Shown here one piece after another: positions 8,067 to 16,536 of a DNA stretch of 64,000 nucleotides. Every line of letters starts with the position of its first letter. Within the stretch, counting starts at the first letter, position 1. The position numbers and the translations under genes were made by a program. A model generated the notes under the pieces. The model was given only the letters and a program-made list of their open reading frames with translations, had not been told where the DNA came from and made no database searches. The stretch lies in NCBI RefSeq assembly GCF_003217215.1, contig NZ_QJTD01000003.1:1-64000 (forward strand), read 5' to 3'. This DNA is from Winogradskyella epiphytica (GTDB taxonomy: Bacteria; Bacteroidota; Bacteroidia; Flavobacteriales; Flavobacteriaceae).

Positions 8067-10039
8067 TGCCAACAGAAAAAGAATTACTTGCAGAAATTGA
8101 AGCTCTAAAAAAGAAATTAGAGATTTCAAATAATAGAATAAAAACAGAAAAATATGGTATCACTTGGTTAGATGTTCCAGAAGCTTTTGAAGAAGAATCT
8201 GAAAACCAATTACCAATTTTAACAGAGGTAAAAGACAAAGCAATTAAAAATAATGATGGTAAACCAACCCATTTATTAATTGAAGGTGATAATTACCATT
8301 CTTTAACTTGTCTAAATTATACACACAAAAATAAAATTGACTTAATCTATATAGACCCACCTTATAACACAGGTTCTGATGGTTTTAGGTATAAAGATAA
8401 AAGAATTTTAGATAAATATCCAGATGGCACAGAAGTGCCAAAAGACCACCCATTGAGGCATAGTTACTGGTTGTCGTTTATGAATAAAAGGTTAGAATTA
8501 GCACATAATCTTTTAAAAGATGATGGTACTATGTTTATTTCCATTAATGAGGTTGAATTTGCTGGTTTAAAATTGTTATGTGATAAAATTTTTCATCCTT
8601 CTAATTACCTAACAACATTTAATATAAAGGTAAGACACGAGGATAGAATTTTGAGAGGAGATAATGATTTTCACGAAACATCTGAATACTTATTGATGTA
8701 TCGTAAATCAAATAAGTTCAAAACAATAAAGAGAGTTAAGGATAATACATCATTAAGTGCATATCAATATAAAGTAGTAGAGAAAATAGACAACCCAAAT
8801 ATTGCTAATATTGCAGGGAGAGAGGTACATATATTTAAAGCAGGCGAATATGAAATTGAAAGAGTTGAGCCTTCTACAGAAGCTCTAAAAGAATATAATA
8901 TTCGAGGTTCTTTAATTACCCAGAGTGGTTCTGCATCTGAATATTATGAACTAAACTTAAGAAGTAGAAAAGAAAGTGATGGTTTAGGTACGTTGTATAA
9001 GGTAATTGATATGGGTACTCGTGGTGATGGTTTAGGTTATCGTTATATTCGCCAACCATTTGATACAACTGGTACTAATGGTTTTTATTATCAAGGTTTA
9101 CCATTAAACAAAAAAGACACTAAACTTGTTCCTTATCCTAACTTCTATGATTTTGAAGAGATTTTTAATAATGTTGGTTATGAAGGTGGTATCAAGTTTA
9201 CAAATGGTAAAAAACCAGTTGATTTTTTAAAGTTTGTTTTTAGTATTGGTACTCATAACAAAAATTCAATAATATTAGATTTTTTTGCAGGTAGCGGCTC
9301 AACAGGTCAAGCAGTATTAGAGCAAAATAATATAGATCAAGGTAAGCGTCAGGTAATTTTATGTACTAATAATGAAGCAAATATTGCTCACGAAGTCACC
9401 CACCCAAGACTTAATAATGTAATAAATGGTTATCAACAAAAAAAAAACCAAAAAGACACTCTGTTCGAATTAACTTTAAATAAAGGGAATCTTGAAGATA
9501 ACTCATCAATATTAGAAGCTATTGATAAATACACTAATGAACCCTATAAAAGTCAATATGATGATATAAAAGTAGAAGTTAAAAAGGGAAGGTTTATAAT
9601 TAGTGGTTATACAAAAAAGCAAAACAAAATTACAGGGCTTGGTAATTCTTTAAAATATTACAAAACAGATTTTGTTGGATCTAATAATATATTATCAGCA
9701 ACAGATGAAGATAAATCTAATTTAGCACATAAAGCAGGTTATTTACTTTCAATAGCAGAAAACACTTTAGAAGAAATAGAATTAAGTAAATGTTATCAAT
9801 TATTTGGAAATGATAAAAAGGTAACAGCTATTTATTTTAAAGAAGAGTTAACCGAAATGGAAGCCTTTTTAGATAAAGTAGAGAGCATAAAAAAACCAAT
9901 AGCATTATATTTATTTAGTTGGGGCAATAGAAGTGAGTTTGAGAGTTTATTTGACCATTTAGACCATATTACTATCAAAACAATTCCTCAACCAATTTTA
10001 GAGATTTACAAAAAAATATACAATATAGTAACTGTATGA
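8066..10039 (+). CDS. mod: type III restriction-modification DNA methyltransferase (Mod)
   Basis: 657 residues, the usual size for Mod. The catalytic motif IV DPPY is at 97-100 and the AdoMet-binding motif DFFAGSGST at 405-413. The DPPY-before-FxGxG order is that of beta-class N6-adenine methyltransferases. The long region between them holds the target-recognition part and decides the sequence methylated. It protects host DNA and, bound to Res, gives target specificity for cleavage. The start overlaps the XRE stop and the end overlaps the Res start by four bases (ATGA), so the three genes form one coupled operon. Confidence 0.95.
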   Translation: MPTEKELLAEIEALKKKLEISNNRIKTEKYGITWLDVPEAFEEESENQLPILTEVKDKAIKNNDGKPTHLLIEGDNYHSLTCLNYTHKNKIDLIYIDPPYNTGSDGFRYKDKRILDKYPDGTEVPKDHPLRHSYWLSFMNKRLELAHNLLKDDGTMFISINEVEFAGLKLLCDKIFHPSNYLTTFNIKVRHEDRILRGDNDFHETSEYLLMYRKSNKFKTIKRVKDNTSLSAYQYKVVEKIDNPNIANIAGREVHIFKAGEYEIERVEPSTEALKEYNIRGSLITQSGSASEYYELNLRSRKESDGLGTLYKVIDMGTRGDGLGYRYIRQPFDTTGTNGFYYQGLPLNKKDTKLVPYPNFYDFEEIFNNVGYEGGIKFTNGKKPVDFLKFVFSIGTHNKNSIILDFFAGSGSTGQAVLEQNNIDQGKRQVILCTNNEANIAHEVTHPRLNNVINGYQQKKNQKDTLFELTLNKGNLEDNSSILEAIDKYTNEPYKSQYDDIKVEVKKGRFIISGYTKKQNKITGLGNSLKYYKTDFVGSNNILSATDEDKSNLAHKAGYLLSIAENTLEEIELSKCYQLFGNDKKVTAIYFKEELTEMEAFLDKVESIKKPIALYLFSWGNRSEFESLFDHLDHITIKTIPQPILEIYKKIYNIVTV

Positions 10040-12477
10040 GCAAATTCAGTCCTTTAGACTTTCAAAAGAAAGCAATAGATAAATTAACATCAAGTTTTAT
10101 TAGACTTTGGGAGCAAACAAAACCTCAAAGACATTTAGTGTTTAAATCCCCAACAGGTAGTGGTAAAACATTTATGGTTTCAAATTTTGTCCACGGCCTT
10201 AATGCGTTACCAAATTGGGATTATGACAAGGCTTTTATTTGGATTACTTTTTCTGATGATTTAGCAATGCAGAGTAAAGATAAGTTTCAAGAATATTTTG
10301 ATTCTAATTTAGAAAATGGATTGCTTACAGTTAATGATTTTAAACAAGGTAAGTTTTATAAGAATGATATTCTATTTATCAATTGGCAAAAATTAGTTTC
10401 TACCAGTGCTGATAATAGAGTGTTAAGGAGACCAGATGATAAAGTCTTATTAAAAGAACAGGGTTATTATTTTGAAGATTTAATTGAAAACACGCATAAA
10501 GAAGGAAGGGAAATCATACTTATTGTAGATGAAAGCCACATAAGTAGTAGAACAAATTTAGCACAAAATATAATTGATATAATAAATCCAAAAGTAATAC
10601 TAAACGTTTCTGCAACACCAAAGTATATCCCAAATAGAGATGAAGAAGATGAAGGTCTTGCAGGTTATGTAAGAGTTAATAGAAATGATGTCGTAGCCGA
10701 GGGATTAATCAAAGAAAAAATAGCAGTTCAAACAGAAGAAGATTTAATAAAATACCCTAATAAAGATTTAGACGAATTATTACTGGAGCTAGCAATTAAA
10801 AAGCAATTAGAATTAAAACAAGAATTTAAAGATTTGGGGAAAGAAATTAACCCTTTAGTATTAATTCAATTACCAAATGATGATAGTAAATTAAAAGAGT
10901 CTAATCAAAAAACAAAAGAACAAATAGTACTTGATTATCTTACTAAAAAGAAAATAGACGTAGAGCGTAAAGTTGCTTCATGGTTTGATGGTAAACAGAA
11001 AAACATGGATTTCATTACTCATAATGAAAGTGATATTGATTTTATGTTGTTCAAACAAGCAGCAGGAACAGGATGGGATTGTCCAAGAGCCCACGTTTTA
11101 GTAATGTTTAGGGAAATAAATTCAGCATCATTTTACACACAGACTATTGGTAGAATTTTAAGGATGCCAGAACCTAATGCTAAAGACGATTATAAAAACA
11201 ATCCTAATTTAAGAACAGGTTATCTATTTACTAACTACAAACGTAATGATGTAGAAATTCCAGATCAAACACTAAAAAACAAACCTTTTATTTATACTTC
11301 TACAAGAAAGGATAATATTGAAAATATAAAAGGTCTATATTCAGATTTTGTATCAAGGGTTGATTATGGTGATTTAGGTCACGCAGTAAAATTTCAAATG
11401 TCATTTTTAAGTTCCTTTAATGACTTTTTTGATGTTGAAGAAAAAGACCATCCAATTAGTATTAGAGAAAAAATCGCAGCAAAAGGAGTAGATATAAACC
11501 CAACAGTTACCAATAAATTAATTGTCGATGCAGTATTTACAGATTATGATAAAATAAATCTTGACTACGCTAAAAAAGGTCATGAAGAAGATTACGAAAT
11601 ATCAAGGAATGATGTGGAAAAAATGTTCAATTTATATTGCTATCAATTATTAACAGAGCAAACAGAAACAGAAGCAAAAGTATCTAACGTTGCTCGTTCT
11701 TGGTCACCTTTAAAATCAGCATTTAGAGTATGGTTTAAGAGCATTTTTGACCAAGATAGTAATTTGTATTATCGCATATTAATTAATGATTTAAACAAAG
11801 AGCAATCAAGTATATTTCGTCAGGCATTAACCAAAACATTAAAAACATATTACCCAATTAAAAAAGCGTTTTTAGAAAAGCGTAAGACTGAAATAGAAAA
11901 ACGAGAAGCACCTTTGTTTGAAATCAAAGAAGAATATACCTTTACAGATGATTATGCAGAATTAACCAAAGATGAAGGTACTTCAGAATTAAGTGTAGTT
12001 CAACCTTTTTATTTAAAGAAACAATACAATGGTAGAGTAAACGAATTAAAGTTTTTAAACTATTTAGAACAACATAAAGATAAAATAGATTGGTGGTTTA
12101 AAAATGGCGATTCAGGTAAAGAATACTATTGCTTAAAATATTTTAATACAGGTAAGAAAGAAGAAGCATTATTTTACCCAGATTGGATAATTAAATTCAA
12201 AGATGGTAGAATAGGCATATTTGACACAAAGAGTGGTAATACAGCACAAAATCCAGAAGGTAGAGCAGAAGGTCTAGCAAATAAATTAAAAGTTTTGAAT
12301 AAAGAAGGCGGCAATTATGTAGGTGGTTTAGTTGTTTTGGAAAATAATCAATGGTATTATTTCAATAATGAAAAGTATCTCACGGAGGATAAGGGAGATA
12401 AAGTAAGTTTTGATTATAATTATACACCAGGTAAATTAACACAACATTGGAAATTGTTTTCAAGCTTATTTAAATAA
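10036..12477 (+). CDS. res: type III restriction enzyme, helicase/nuclease subunit (Res)
   Basis: 813 residues. The superfamily 2 translocase has Walker A PTGSGKT at 39-45, motif II DESH at 165-168, and the late motif QTIGRILRMPEP. The C-terminal nuclease has a PD-(D/E)xK signature: PD at 715-716 and D730-T-K732 in FDTKSG. With Mod it forms the complex that cleaves DNA after ATP-dependent travel between unmethylated, head-to-head sites. All key motifs are present, so the system looks functional. It overlaps mod by four bases. Confidence 0.95.
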   Translation: MSKFSPLDFQKKAIDKLTSSFIRLWEQTKPQRHLVFKSPTGSGKTFMVSNFVHGLNALPNWDYDKAFIWITFSDDLAMQSKDKFQEYFDSNLENGLLTVNDFKQGKFYKNDILFINWQKLVSTSADNRVLRRPDDKVLLKEQGYYFEDLIENTHKEGREIILIVDESHISSRTNLAQNIIDIINPKVILNVSATPKYIPNRDEEDEGLAGYVRVNRNDVVAEGLIKEKIAVQTEEDLIKYPNKDLDELLLELAIKKQLELKQEFKDLGKEINPLVLIQLPNDDSKLKESNQKTKEQIVLDYLTKKKIDVERKVASWFDGKQKNMDFITHNESDIDFMLFKQAAGTGWDCPRAHVLVMFREINSASFYTQTIGRILRMPEPNAKDDYKNNPNLRTGYLFTNYKRNDVEIPDQTLKNKPFIYTSTRKDNIENIKGLYSDFVSRVDYGDLGHAVKFQMSFLSSFNDFFDVEEKDHPISIREKIAAKGVDINPTVTNKLIVDAVFTDYDKINLDYAKKGHEEDYEISRNDVEKMFNLYCYQLLTEQTETEAKVSNVARSWSPLKSAFRVWFKSIFDQDSNLYYRILINDLNKEQSSIFRQALTKTLKTYYPIKKAFLEKRKTEIEKREAPLFEIKEEYTFTDDYAELTKDEGTSELSVVQPFYLKKQYNGRVNELKFLNYLEQHKDKIDWWFKNGDSGKEYYCLKYFNTGKKEEALFYPDWIIKFKDGRIGIFDTKSGNTAQNPEGRAEGLANKLKVLNKEGGNYVGGLVVLENNQWYYFNNEKYLTEDKGDKVSFDYNYTPGKLTQHWKLFSSLFK

Positions 12478-12532
12478 ACGAAGATATATTTGGTATCTTT
12501 TTTGTATATTTAATTACAAAATTCATTATATC

Positions 12533-12748
12533 ATGAACACTAGAAAAGGAACAATAAAAAAAAATACTGATTACTCCAAAATTAGAGTAACCTCTAATGG
12601 TGCTTTTTATATGCGTAGTGAGGATATTTTTAATAATAAAACAGAATCTTTGTCCTTATTATCAAAACTTTCTAAAGCTCTTGATAGATACAAGTCAAAT
12701 CAGACTAACAGTATTGCTAAAACTAAACTGAGAGTAAAGCAGATTTAA
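12533..12748 (+). CDS. small basic protein after res
   Basis: 71 residues, basic, no membrane segment (MNTRKGTIKKNTDYSKIRV...). The stop codon directly abuts the ATG of the next gene, so the two form a pair. A TAATTAC-type AT-rich gap of 55 bases separates it from res. No family recognised. Position directly behind a restriction system suggests an accessory defence, immunity or addiction role, but this is only a guess from context. Confidence 0.65.
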   Translation: MNTRKGTIKKNTDYSKIRVTSNGAFYMRSEDIFNNKTESLSLLSKLSKALDRYKSNQTNSIAKTKLRVKQI

Positions 12749-13483
12749 ATGCCTAAATTTGACTTGCTTCTACTTCCACTCTTAGGGGGCTATGTTTTTT
12801 TAATAACATTTAAACTAACTAAGTTTTATCACCAAAGAATAGAAAGACAAAGATTGATATTTAATTCATTAATCTTGGCTTTTTTTGTATCACTATTAGG
12901 ATTATTTTTAGATGAATATGTTTTGAAAAGTGCATGCTTGATCAACATTAGAGAGTCACTTGGAAATATAATACCTATAAATTATTCCGGTTTAAATCAT
13001 TCTATTTTAATATTCTTGATTGCTTTTCCTTTTGCTAAATTTTTGAATTTTCTAATTAGTAATCGCTATATGTTAAATTATGTAGTAGATAAATGGGGGG
13101 ATGAATATGAGAAGTTATTTTGGTCTTCATTACAAAGTAAAAATGATGAAGACAAACTCTTAATGATAACAACAAAAAATAATAAAGTATATGTTGGTTA
13201 TGTTAGCAGAATTTCAGAGCCTATAGGTAATTCACATATTACAATTATTCCTAATTTTAGTGGTTATAGAGATAAAGATACTCAAGAATTTATTCTTACA
13301 ACAGATTACATATCAGTCTTACAATATTTTATAAAAAACGATCAAGAGAGACTAATTGATGATAAAATGGGGATTTTAATCCCGAAATCTGAAATAATTT
13401 TAGTTTCTAAATTTGACTATAATGTTTTTGATAGATTTAATAATTTTTTAGAAGAACCAAATCTAAGAGAACAGAAACTCTAG
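12749..13483 (+). CDS. membrane protein with cytoplasmic C-terminal domain
   Basis: 244 residues. Three hydrophobic segments are visible (about 5-22, 38-55 and 87-105), followed by a soluble domain of about 130 residues of mostly beta character (MITTKNNKVYVGYVSRIS..., then ITIIPNFSGYRD). The motif KVYVGYV in a small beta fold recalls the Sm-like sequence pattern of DUF6338-type phage and defence proteins, but this is only resemblance. It starts on the base after the preceding gene's stop. Membrane proteins beside restriction systems can be abortive-infection effectors. Untested here. Confidence 0.7.
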   Translation: MPKFDLLLLPLLGGYVFLITFKLTKFYHQRIERQRLIFNSLILAFFVSLLGLFLDEYVLKSACLINIRESLGNIIPINYSGLNHSILIFLIAFPFAKFLNFLISNRYMLNYVVDKWGDEYEKLFWSSLQSKNDEDKLLMITTKNNKVYVGYVSRISEPIGNSHITIIPNFSGYRDKDTQEFILTTDYISVLQYFIKNDQERLIDDKMGILIPKSEIILVSKFDYNVFDRFNNFLEEPNLREQKL

Positions 13484-13488
13484 TCCCC

Positions 13489-13545
13489 ACAACACAAAAC
13501 CCAGTATTTTGCGAAAAAGCAAAACCCCTCTGTCTTTTGTGTTGT
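13489..13545. repeat. inverted repeat with inner hairpin
   Basis: Outer arms ACAACACAAAACCCAG and CTGTCTTTTGTGTTGT (11 bases perfectly paired), and inner arms TTTTGC/GCAAAA. It begins 6 bases after the membrane protein's stop and may also end that transcript. Confidence 0.6.
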
Positions 13546-13563
13546 TCCCCGCCCAGCCGCCTA

Positions 13564-13711
13564 GTTGTTTTTATGTCACAATAGTTGTACCCAACGCTAT
13601 AATAGCACATTGCTTGTTTTATTTAAAAGTATCTATTTTTAGAAAATTGTACAATAAAAAAGCAAAGAGCTATTGCCAACGCTCAAACAACTATGCCGCC
13701 ATAAAAACAAC
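13564..13711. repeat. 148-bp nested inverted repeat, attC-like
   Basis: Outer arms GTTGTTTTTATG/CATAAAAACAAC, middle arms ATAGTTGT/ACAACTAT, inner arms AATAGC(A)C(A)TTGCTT... against ...AAGCAAAGAGCTATT, each separated by unpaired bases. The inner part carries CCAACGCT on both sides, as in the repeats at 20587 and 24161. Confidence 0.6.
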
Positions 13712-13722
13712 CCCAAGCTATG

Positions 13723-13800
13723 TTTACATAATGCGTAGTTATAGAACAGCCGCTTCACCCACACTAGCCCAAAGCTCTCCTATAACTGTCATTATGTAAA
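13723..13800. repeat. 78-bp inverted repeat with bulge
   Basis: Arms TTTACATAATG-CGTA-GTTATAG and CTATAAC-TGT-CATTATGTAAA pair along 18 bases around a small internal bulge, with a loop of about 35 bases. Confidence 0.65.
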
Positions 13801-13961
13801 ATATCCGCTCAGCCCACGCGCACATCCGAACAACCAACAAACAACCGTATAAATTGAAACTGTAGTACTACCAATCCCTCACGATTATAATTTCCACTTT
13901 TCCCCAACCACCCTTTTCAGCGGTAATAAAAAAATAGGTTTAGAAACTTTAGTACTACGCC

Positions 13962-14026
13962 ATAGCACATTCCTTTTTCGCCTTACCCTGGGCAAAAGCC
14001 CAAGGAGTCAAAAAAGAAAAGAGCTA
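13962..14026. repeat. 65-bp inverted repeat with tetraloop-like centre
   Basis: Outer arms ATAGCACATTCCTTTTT and AAAAAAGAAAAGAGCTAT pair imperfectly. The centre CCTT-n-GGGC-AAAA-GCCC-AAGG is a strong hairpin. Confidence 0.55.
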
Positions 14027-14041
14027 TCGGCTACAAGTCCA

Positions 14042-14101
14042 GTATGCGTAGCGTGTTTAAAAGCTGCTTTACCAAGCAACAATTTAAAACGCTACCCATA
14101 C
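14042..14101. repeat. 60-bp inverted repeat
   Basis: Arms GTATGCGTAGCGTGTTTAAA and TTTAAAACGCTACCCATAC pair with two single-base irregularities around a 21-base loop. Confidence 0.65.
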
Positions 14102-14268
14102 AACCGCTTCACCCACCCCTCAATGTAGAACTAAAACCTATTTTTTTAAGTGTTAATACCCCAAAAAGTGATTAACATTGTTACTCCTTTACAATAGAAA
14201 GATGGTTATAAAATATAAAAAAGCATGCAAATATATGTGCCTTCCTTCAGCCAACGCTAAAGCCTATC

Positions 14269-14338
14269 AAGGTCAAGCCCTACGGGTTACGGAAAAAATC
14301 TCCACCTTCCAGGTAGTATTTTTCCCGTAAACCTTGAC
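14269..14338. repeat. 70-bp inverted repeat
   Basis: Left arm AAGGTCAAG...TACGGG...ACGGAAAAA and right arm ATTTTTCCCGTAAACCTTGAC pair imperfectly, with an inner CTCCACCTTCCAGGTAG hairpin-forming loop. It is G+C rich for this genome. Confidence 0.55.
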
Positions 14339-14355
14339 AGCCTTACCCACGTCAC

Positions 14356-14442
14356 ATTCAACATAGCTGTCTTTTTTCTTTTCAAAAAAAAATAATGGTG
14401 CGAAGCATAGCGAAGCAATTTTAAATTGGATAGCTATGTCAA
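14356..14442. repeat. inverted repeat overlapping a start codon
   Basis: Arms CAACATAGCTGTC and GATAGCTATGTCAAC. The right arm contains the ATG at 14436 of the next gene, so pairing in the mRNA could hide its start. Confidence 0.45.
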
Positions 14443-14876
14443 CTTTTGAACTAAAAACACACCAAGTCGGAAGAACCTACTCAAACCCTCATTTTTTCAT
14501 CTTAAATAAAGGTCTAAATAGTGGAAAACCACTACCAGATCCTTGCCCTAACTGTTTTGTTGTAATCACAAAGACAGAAACAGATAAAAATACCCTTTTT
14601 TACTTGTCGATGATGTTGCAAATAGGCGGTTTCTACGCTCACTATTTAAAAGGAAGTGTTATTCCGTTCATATCAATAGATGATTGCAGAAACACGCTTA
14701 AAAAAGGCTTAATATCAAACAGAAACAACTCTGGTCAGATACAAAAGCTTATTAATGTTGTTGAGGTTATTACTAAAAAACAAAATGAGCTTCAAAATAC
14801 AATTAATAAAATGTCCGATTTGAAGATGGCGTATATCCGTAATTGTTTCAATCTAATGCAAAGTAAAGTTGTCTAA
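14436..14876 (+). CDS. conserved small protein (DUF6943-like)
   Basis: 146 residues. The N-terminal part contains HFFILNKGLNSGKPLPDPCPNCFVV, and the middle has GSVIPFISIDD, a pattern I recall from DUF6943 proteins of Bacteroidota mobile elements. The C-terminal 45 residues form an amphipathic helix. No catalytic site is evident and the function is unknown. The ATG lies inside a long inverted repeat. The family name is from memory and unverified. Confidence 0.7.
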   Translation: MSTFELKTHQVGRTYSNPHFFILNKGLNSGKPLPDPCPNCFVVITKTETDKNTLFYLSMMLQIGGFYAHYLKGSVIPFISIDDCRNTLKKGLISNRNNSGQIQKLINVVEVITKKQNELQNTINKMSDLKMAYIRNCFNLMQSKVV

Positions 14877-15013
14877 TGCAAAGGCATCGTAAGTGCCTAG
14901 AACATTAACAAAAAGGCATTATTTTCGTTATATTAATAGAGTTAAATAGGTTTAAAAGCAATATCAAGTCCGTACCAAATCCGAACGAGTATTAATTTTA
15001 AATATTTATAAAG

Positions 15014-15655
15014 ATGGGGAAAATAGCCCAAGGAATTTTAGGAGGCTTATCTGGTAAGGTAGGTAACATTATAGGCGGTAGCTGGAAAGGTATTGACTAT
15101 ATTAGAATTAAGCCATCAAGCGTGGCAAACCCTCGTACAGAGGGGCAAGTTAATCAACGTAATAAATTCACTATTACATTGGAGTATCTACAAGCAAATA
15201 AAGATTTTGTAAAGATCGGTTATAAGGCTTTTGCAACTAAGAAAACAGAATTTAATGCTGCTATGTCTTATGTGCTGAATAATGCTGTAGGCGGTTCTGC
15301 ACCGAACTTTACTATTGATTACTCTTTAGCTTTACTAAGTAGAGGTGGTTTATCTAGTGTTCTAAATGGTGCAACTGATTTAGCTACTCCTGGTCAAGTT
15401 GCTTTTAGTTGGGATGATAACTCAGCAGAAGGAAATGCAAATGTAACCGACAAAGCAATGGTTTTAGTTTACAATCCAAGTAAAAGGGAATCAATATCTA
15501 TCCTTGATGGTGCTGATAGAACTGTAGGCTCTCAAGTGGTAACAATACCAAATACCTATGCAGGTGATACAGTAGAGCTTTTTATGGCATTTGTAACTGA
15601 AGATGGTAAAACAGTATCGAATAGTGTGTATTTAGGCTCTGGTACGGCAGCTTAA
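15014..15655 (+). CDS. DUF6266 family protein
   Basis: 213 residues. The N-terminus GKIAQGILGGLSGKVGNIIGG, followed by WKGIDYIR and SVANPRTEGQ, is the hallmark I recall for DUF6266, a family of Bacteroidota proteins of unknown function found in mobile elements. The rest is a predicted beta-rich domain resembling immunoglobulin-like or phage structural folds. It has no signal peptide. It is the last gene of the element, with a rho-independent terminator behind it. Confidence 0.82.
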   Translation: MGKIAQGILGGLSGKVGNIIGGSWKGIDYIRIKPSSVANPRTEGQVNQRNKFTITLEYLQANKDFVKIGYKAFATKKTEFNAAMSYVLNNAVGGSAPNFTIDYSLALLSRGGLSSVLNGATDLATPGQVAFSWDDNSAEGNANVTDKAMVLVYNPSKRESISILDGADRTVGSQVVTIPNTYAGDTVELFMAFVTEDGKTVSNSVYLGSGTAA

Positions 15656-15680
15656 TAACTTTAAGTTTAAATACATATTA

Positions 15681-15715
15681 AAAACCGTTTCTATTAATTT
15701 AGAAGCGGTTTTTTT
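15681..15715 (+). terminator. rho-independent terminator after the DUF6266 gene
   Basis: Stem AAAACCGTTTCT / AGAAGCGGTTTT with an 8-base loop, followed by a T run. Confidence 0.85.
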
Positions 15716-15830
15716 ATGCTTACAAATCACTTAATTATCAGGTTTAAAATGTTAGACCTATGTTATACCTATTTTAATAATATTTATTTTAAGCCTTTAA
15801 ACACAACACATACAAAGGTATATTAATATA

Positions 15831-15840
15831 ACACGGTGTT
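15831..15840. other. attR core direct repeat
   Basis: ACACGGTGTT, second copy of the element boundary. The bases that follow (GTGCATA) are the displaced end of repeat R2 and the start of cassette 8. Confidence 0.7.
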
Positions 15841-15857
15841 GTGCATAGTTATTTATT

Positions 15858-16394
15858 TTATTCCAACATTCGGTTTATTTTTGGTCTCCAATAGTCAATA
15901 TTTTCTTCTATAGGCAAGTCAGTTTTATAGATACTATCCTCAACTGCTAATAATTCAGCATAAATTTTCGTGCCAATTTTTTCTAAATCCGAATATAATA
16001 TGTCATCTCTGTATTTAATTTTATTAATTTCTTTATTAAATTTTCTCGCAAAACTCTCGTAAAGGTCAAATCGCAATTTCTGCATTTTCATCAGTTCTTT
16101 GAAATCCGTTGTGTCTTTTATCCACGATTTATTTTGATCAAATAATGCTTTTACTTCTGCATCTTTTAAGTTGGTCGATTTTAAGTAAAGTCCGTGAAAC
16201 CACGATTCGTTTGAGTCAGAATTCAAATTAGCTTCTGCTTTAAAATCAGATGGTTTTATTTCCACGTTTTCAGACCAAAAAACCACGTGTTTTTTTAGAA
16301 AATAATATTCAATTTGAATTCTTGTATTCCAGTATATGATTCCAATTATAATAACTGAAATAATGGCTATAACGATTTTTTGGGTTTTTGTCAT
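15858..16394 (-). CDS. membrane-anchored hypothetical protein (cassette 8)
   Basis: 178 residues from the ATG at 16394 (MTKTQKIVIAIISVIIIGIIY). A single N-terminal membrane anchor (about 6-22) is followed by a helical, charged extracytoplasmic domain with no cysteine and no known motif. A TTG start at 16406 would add four residues but lies inside repeat R3, so the ATG is preferred. It is the only gene of its cassette. The stop lies 13 bases beyond the cassette end at 15845. No family recognised. Confidence 0.75.
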   Translation of the reverse strand: MTKTQKIVIAIISVIIIGIIYWNTRIQIEYYFLKKHVVFWSENVEIKPSDFKAEANLNSDSNESWFHGLYLKSTNLKDAEVKALFDQNKSWIKDTTDFKELMKMQKLRFDLYESFARKFNKEINKIKYRDDILYSDLEKIGTKIYAELLAVEDSIYKTDLPIEENIDYWRPKINRMLE

Positions 16395-16400
16395 AATTAT

Positions 16401-16531
16401 GCACAACGGTCTAGTGTATGAGTAGTAGCGGATATATAAGCACTACTTTTCGGTAAGCAATATACTCAAATAAACACAGAAACGGTTCGAGTTTGCACTC
16501 AAACCGCTATTACTTATACACATTGTTGTGT
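16401..16531 (-). repeat. R3, attC-like repeat, 131 bp
   Basis: Begins GCACAAC and ends GTTGTGT. The outer arms pair well (GTGTATGAGTAGTAGCGG against CCGCTATTACTTATACAC). The central hairpin is different from R1/R2: CGGTTCGAGT-TTGC-ACTCAAACCG (16483-16506). The structure is kept while its sequence has changed. Confidence 0.78.
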
Positions 16532-16536
16532 ACCGT

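Larger units (their letters stand above)
13484..14435. other. non-coding block packed with long inverted repeats
   Basis: About 950 bases with no convincing gene, richer in C than the flanking genes. It contains at least seven imperfect inverted repeats of 55-150 bp, several nested, listed separately. A longer pair, AAAAAAATAGGTTTAG (13928-13943) and CTAAAACCTATTTTTTT (14132-14148), encloses two of them. The motif CCAACGCT recurs at 13591, 13676 and 14251, the same motif that bounds the metal-transport module. Candidates are collapsed attC-like sites, a transfer or replication origin, or a structured RNA. Confidence 0.6.
1598..15840 (+). mobile_element. 14.2-kb integrative element with type III restriction-modification
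   Basis: Bounded by direct copies of ACACGGTGTT at 1598-1607 and 15831-15840. Its genes are all on the plus strand, against the minus-strand cassette genes on both sides. It opens with a tyrosine integrase and carries helix-turn-helix, helicase, primase, restriction-modification and small unknown genes. Joining its two ends would give a palindromic core, TATAACAC-G-GTGTTATA, the usual form of a phage-type attP. No relaxase or conjugation genes were recognised, so transfer would need a helper. Removing it rebuilds repeat R2, which is strong support for the boundaries. Confidence 0.8.

Noticed and set aside
13509-13799. A 96-residue plus-strand open frame
   Set aside because: It runs through several long inverted repeats, has an odd composition and no recognisable protein features.
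1598-15840. The 14.2-kb element as simply another, very large cassette, because its ends read GTTATAT and ATATAAC
   Set aside because: There is no repeat body at its right end, its genes run opposite to all cassettes, it has its own integrase, and removing it restores R2. The end symmetry is better explained as the core of an attP site.
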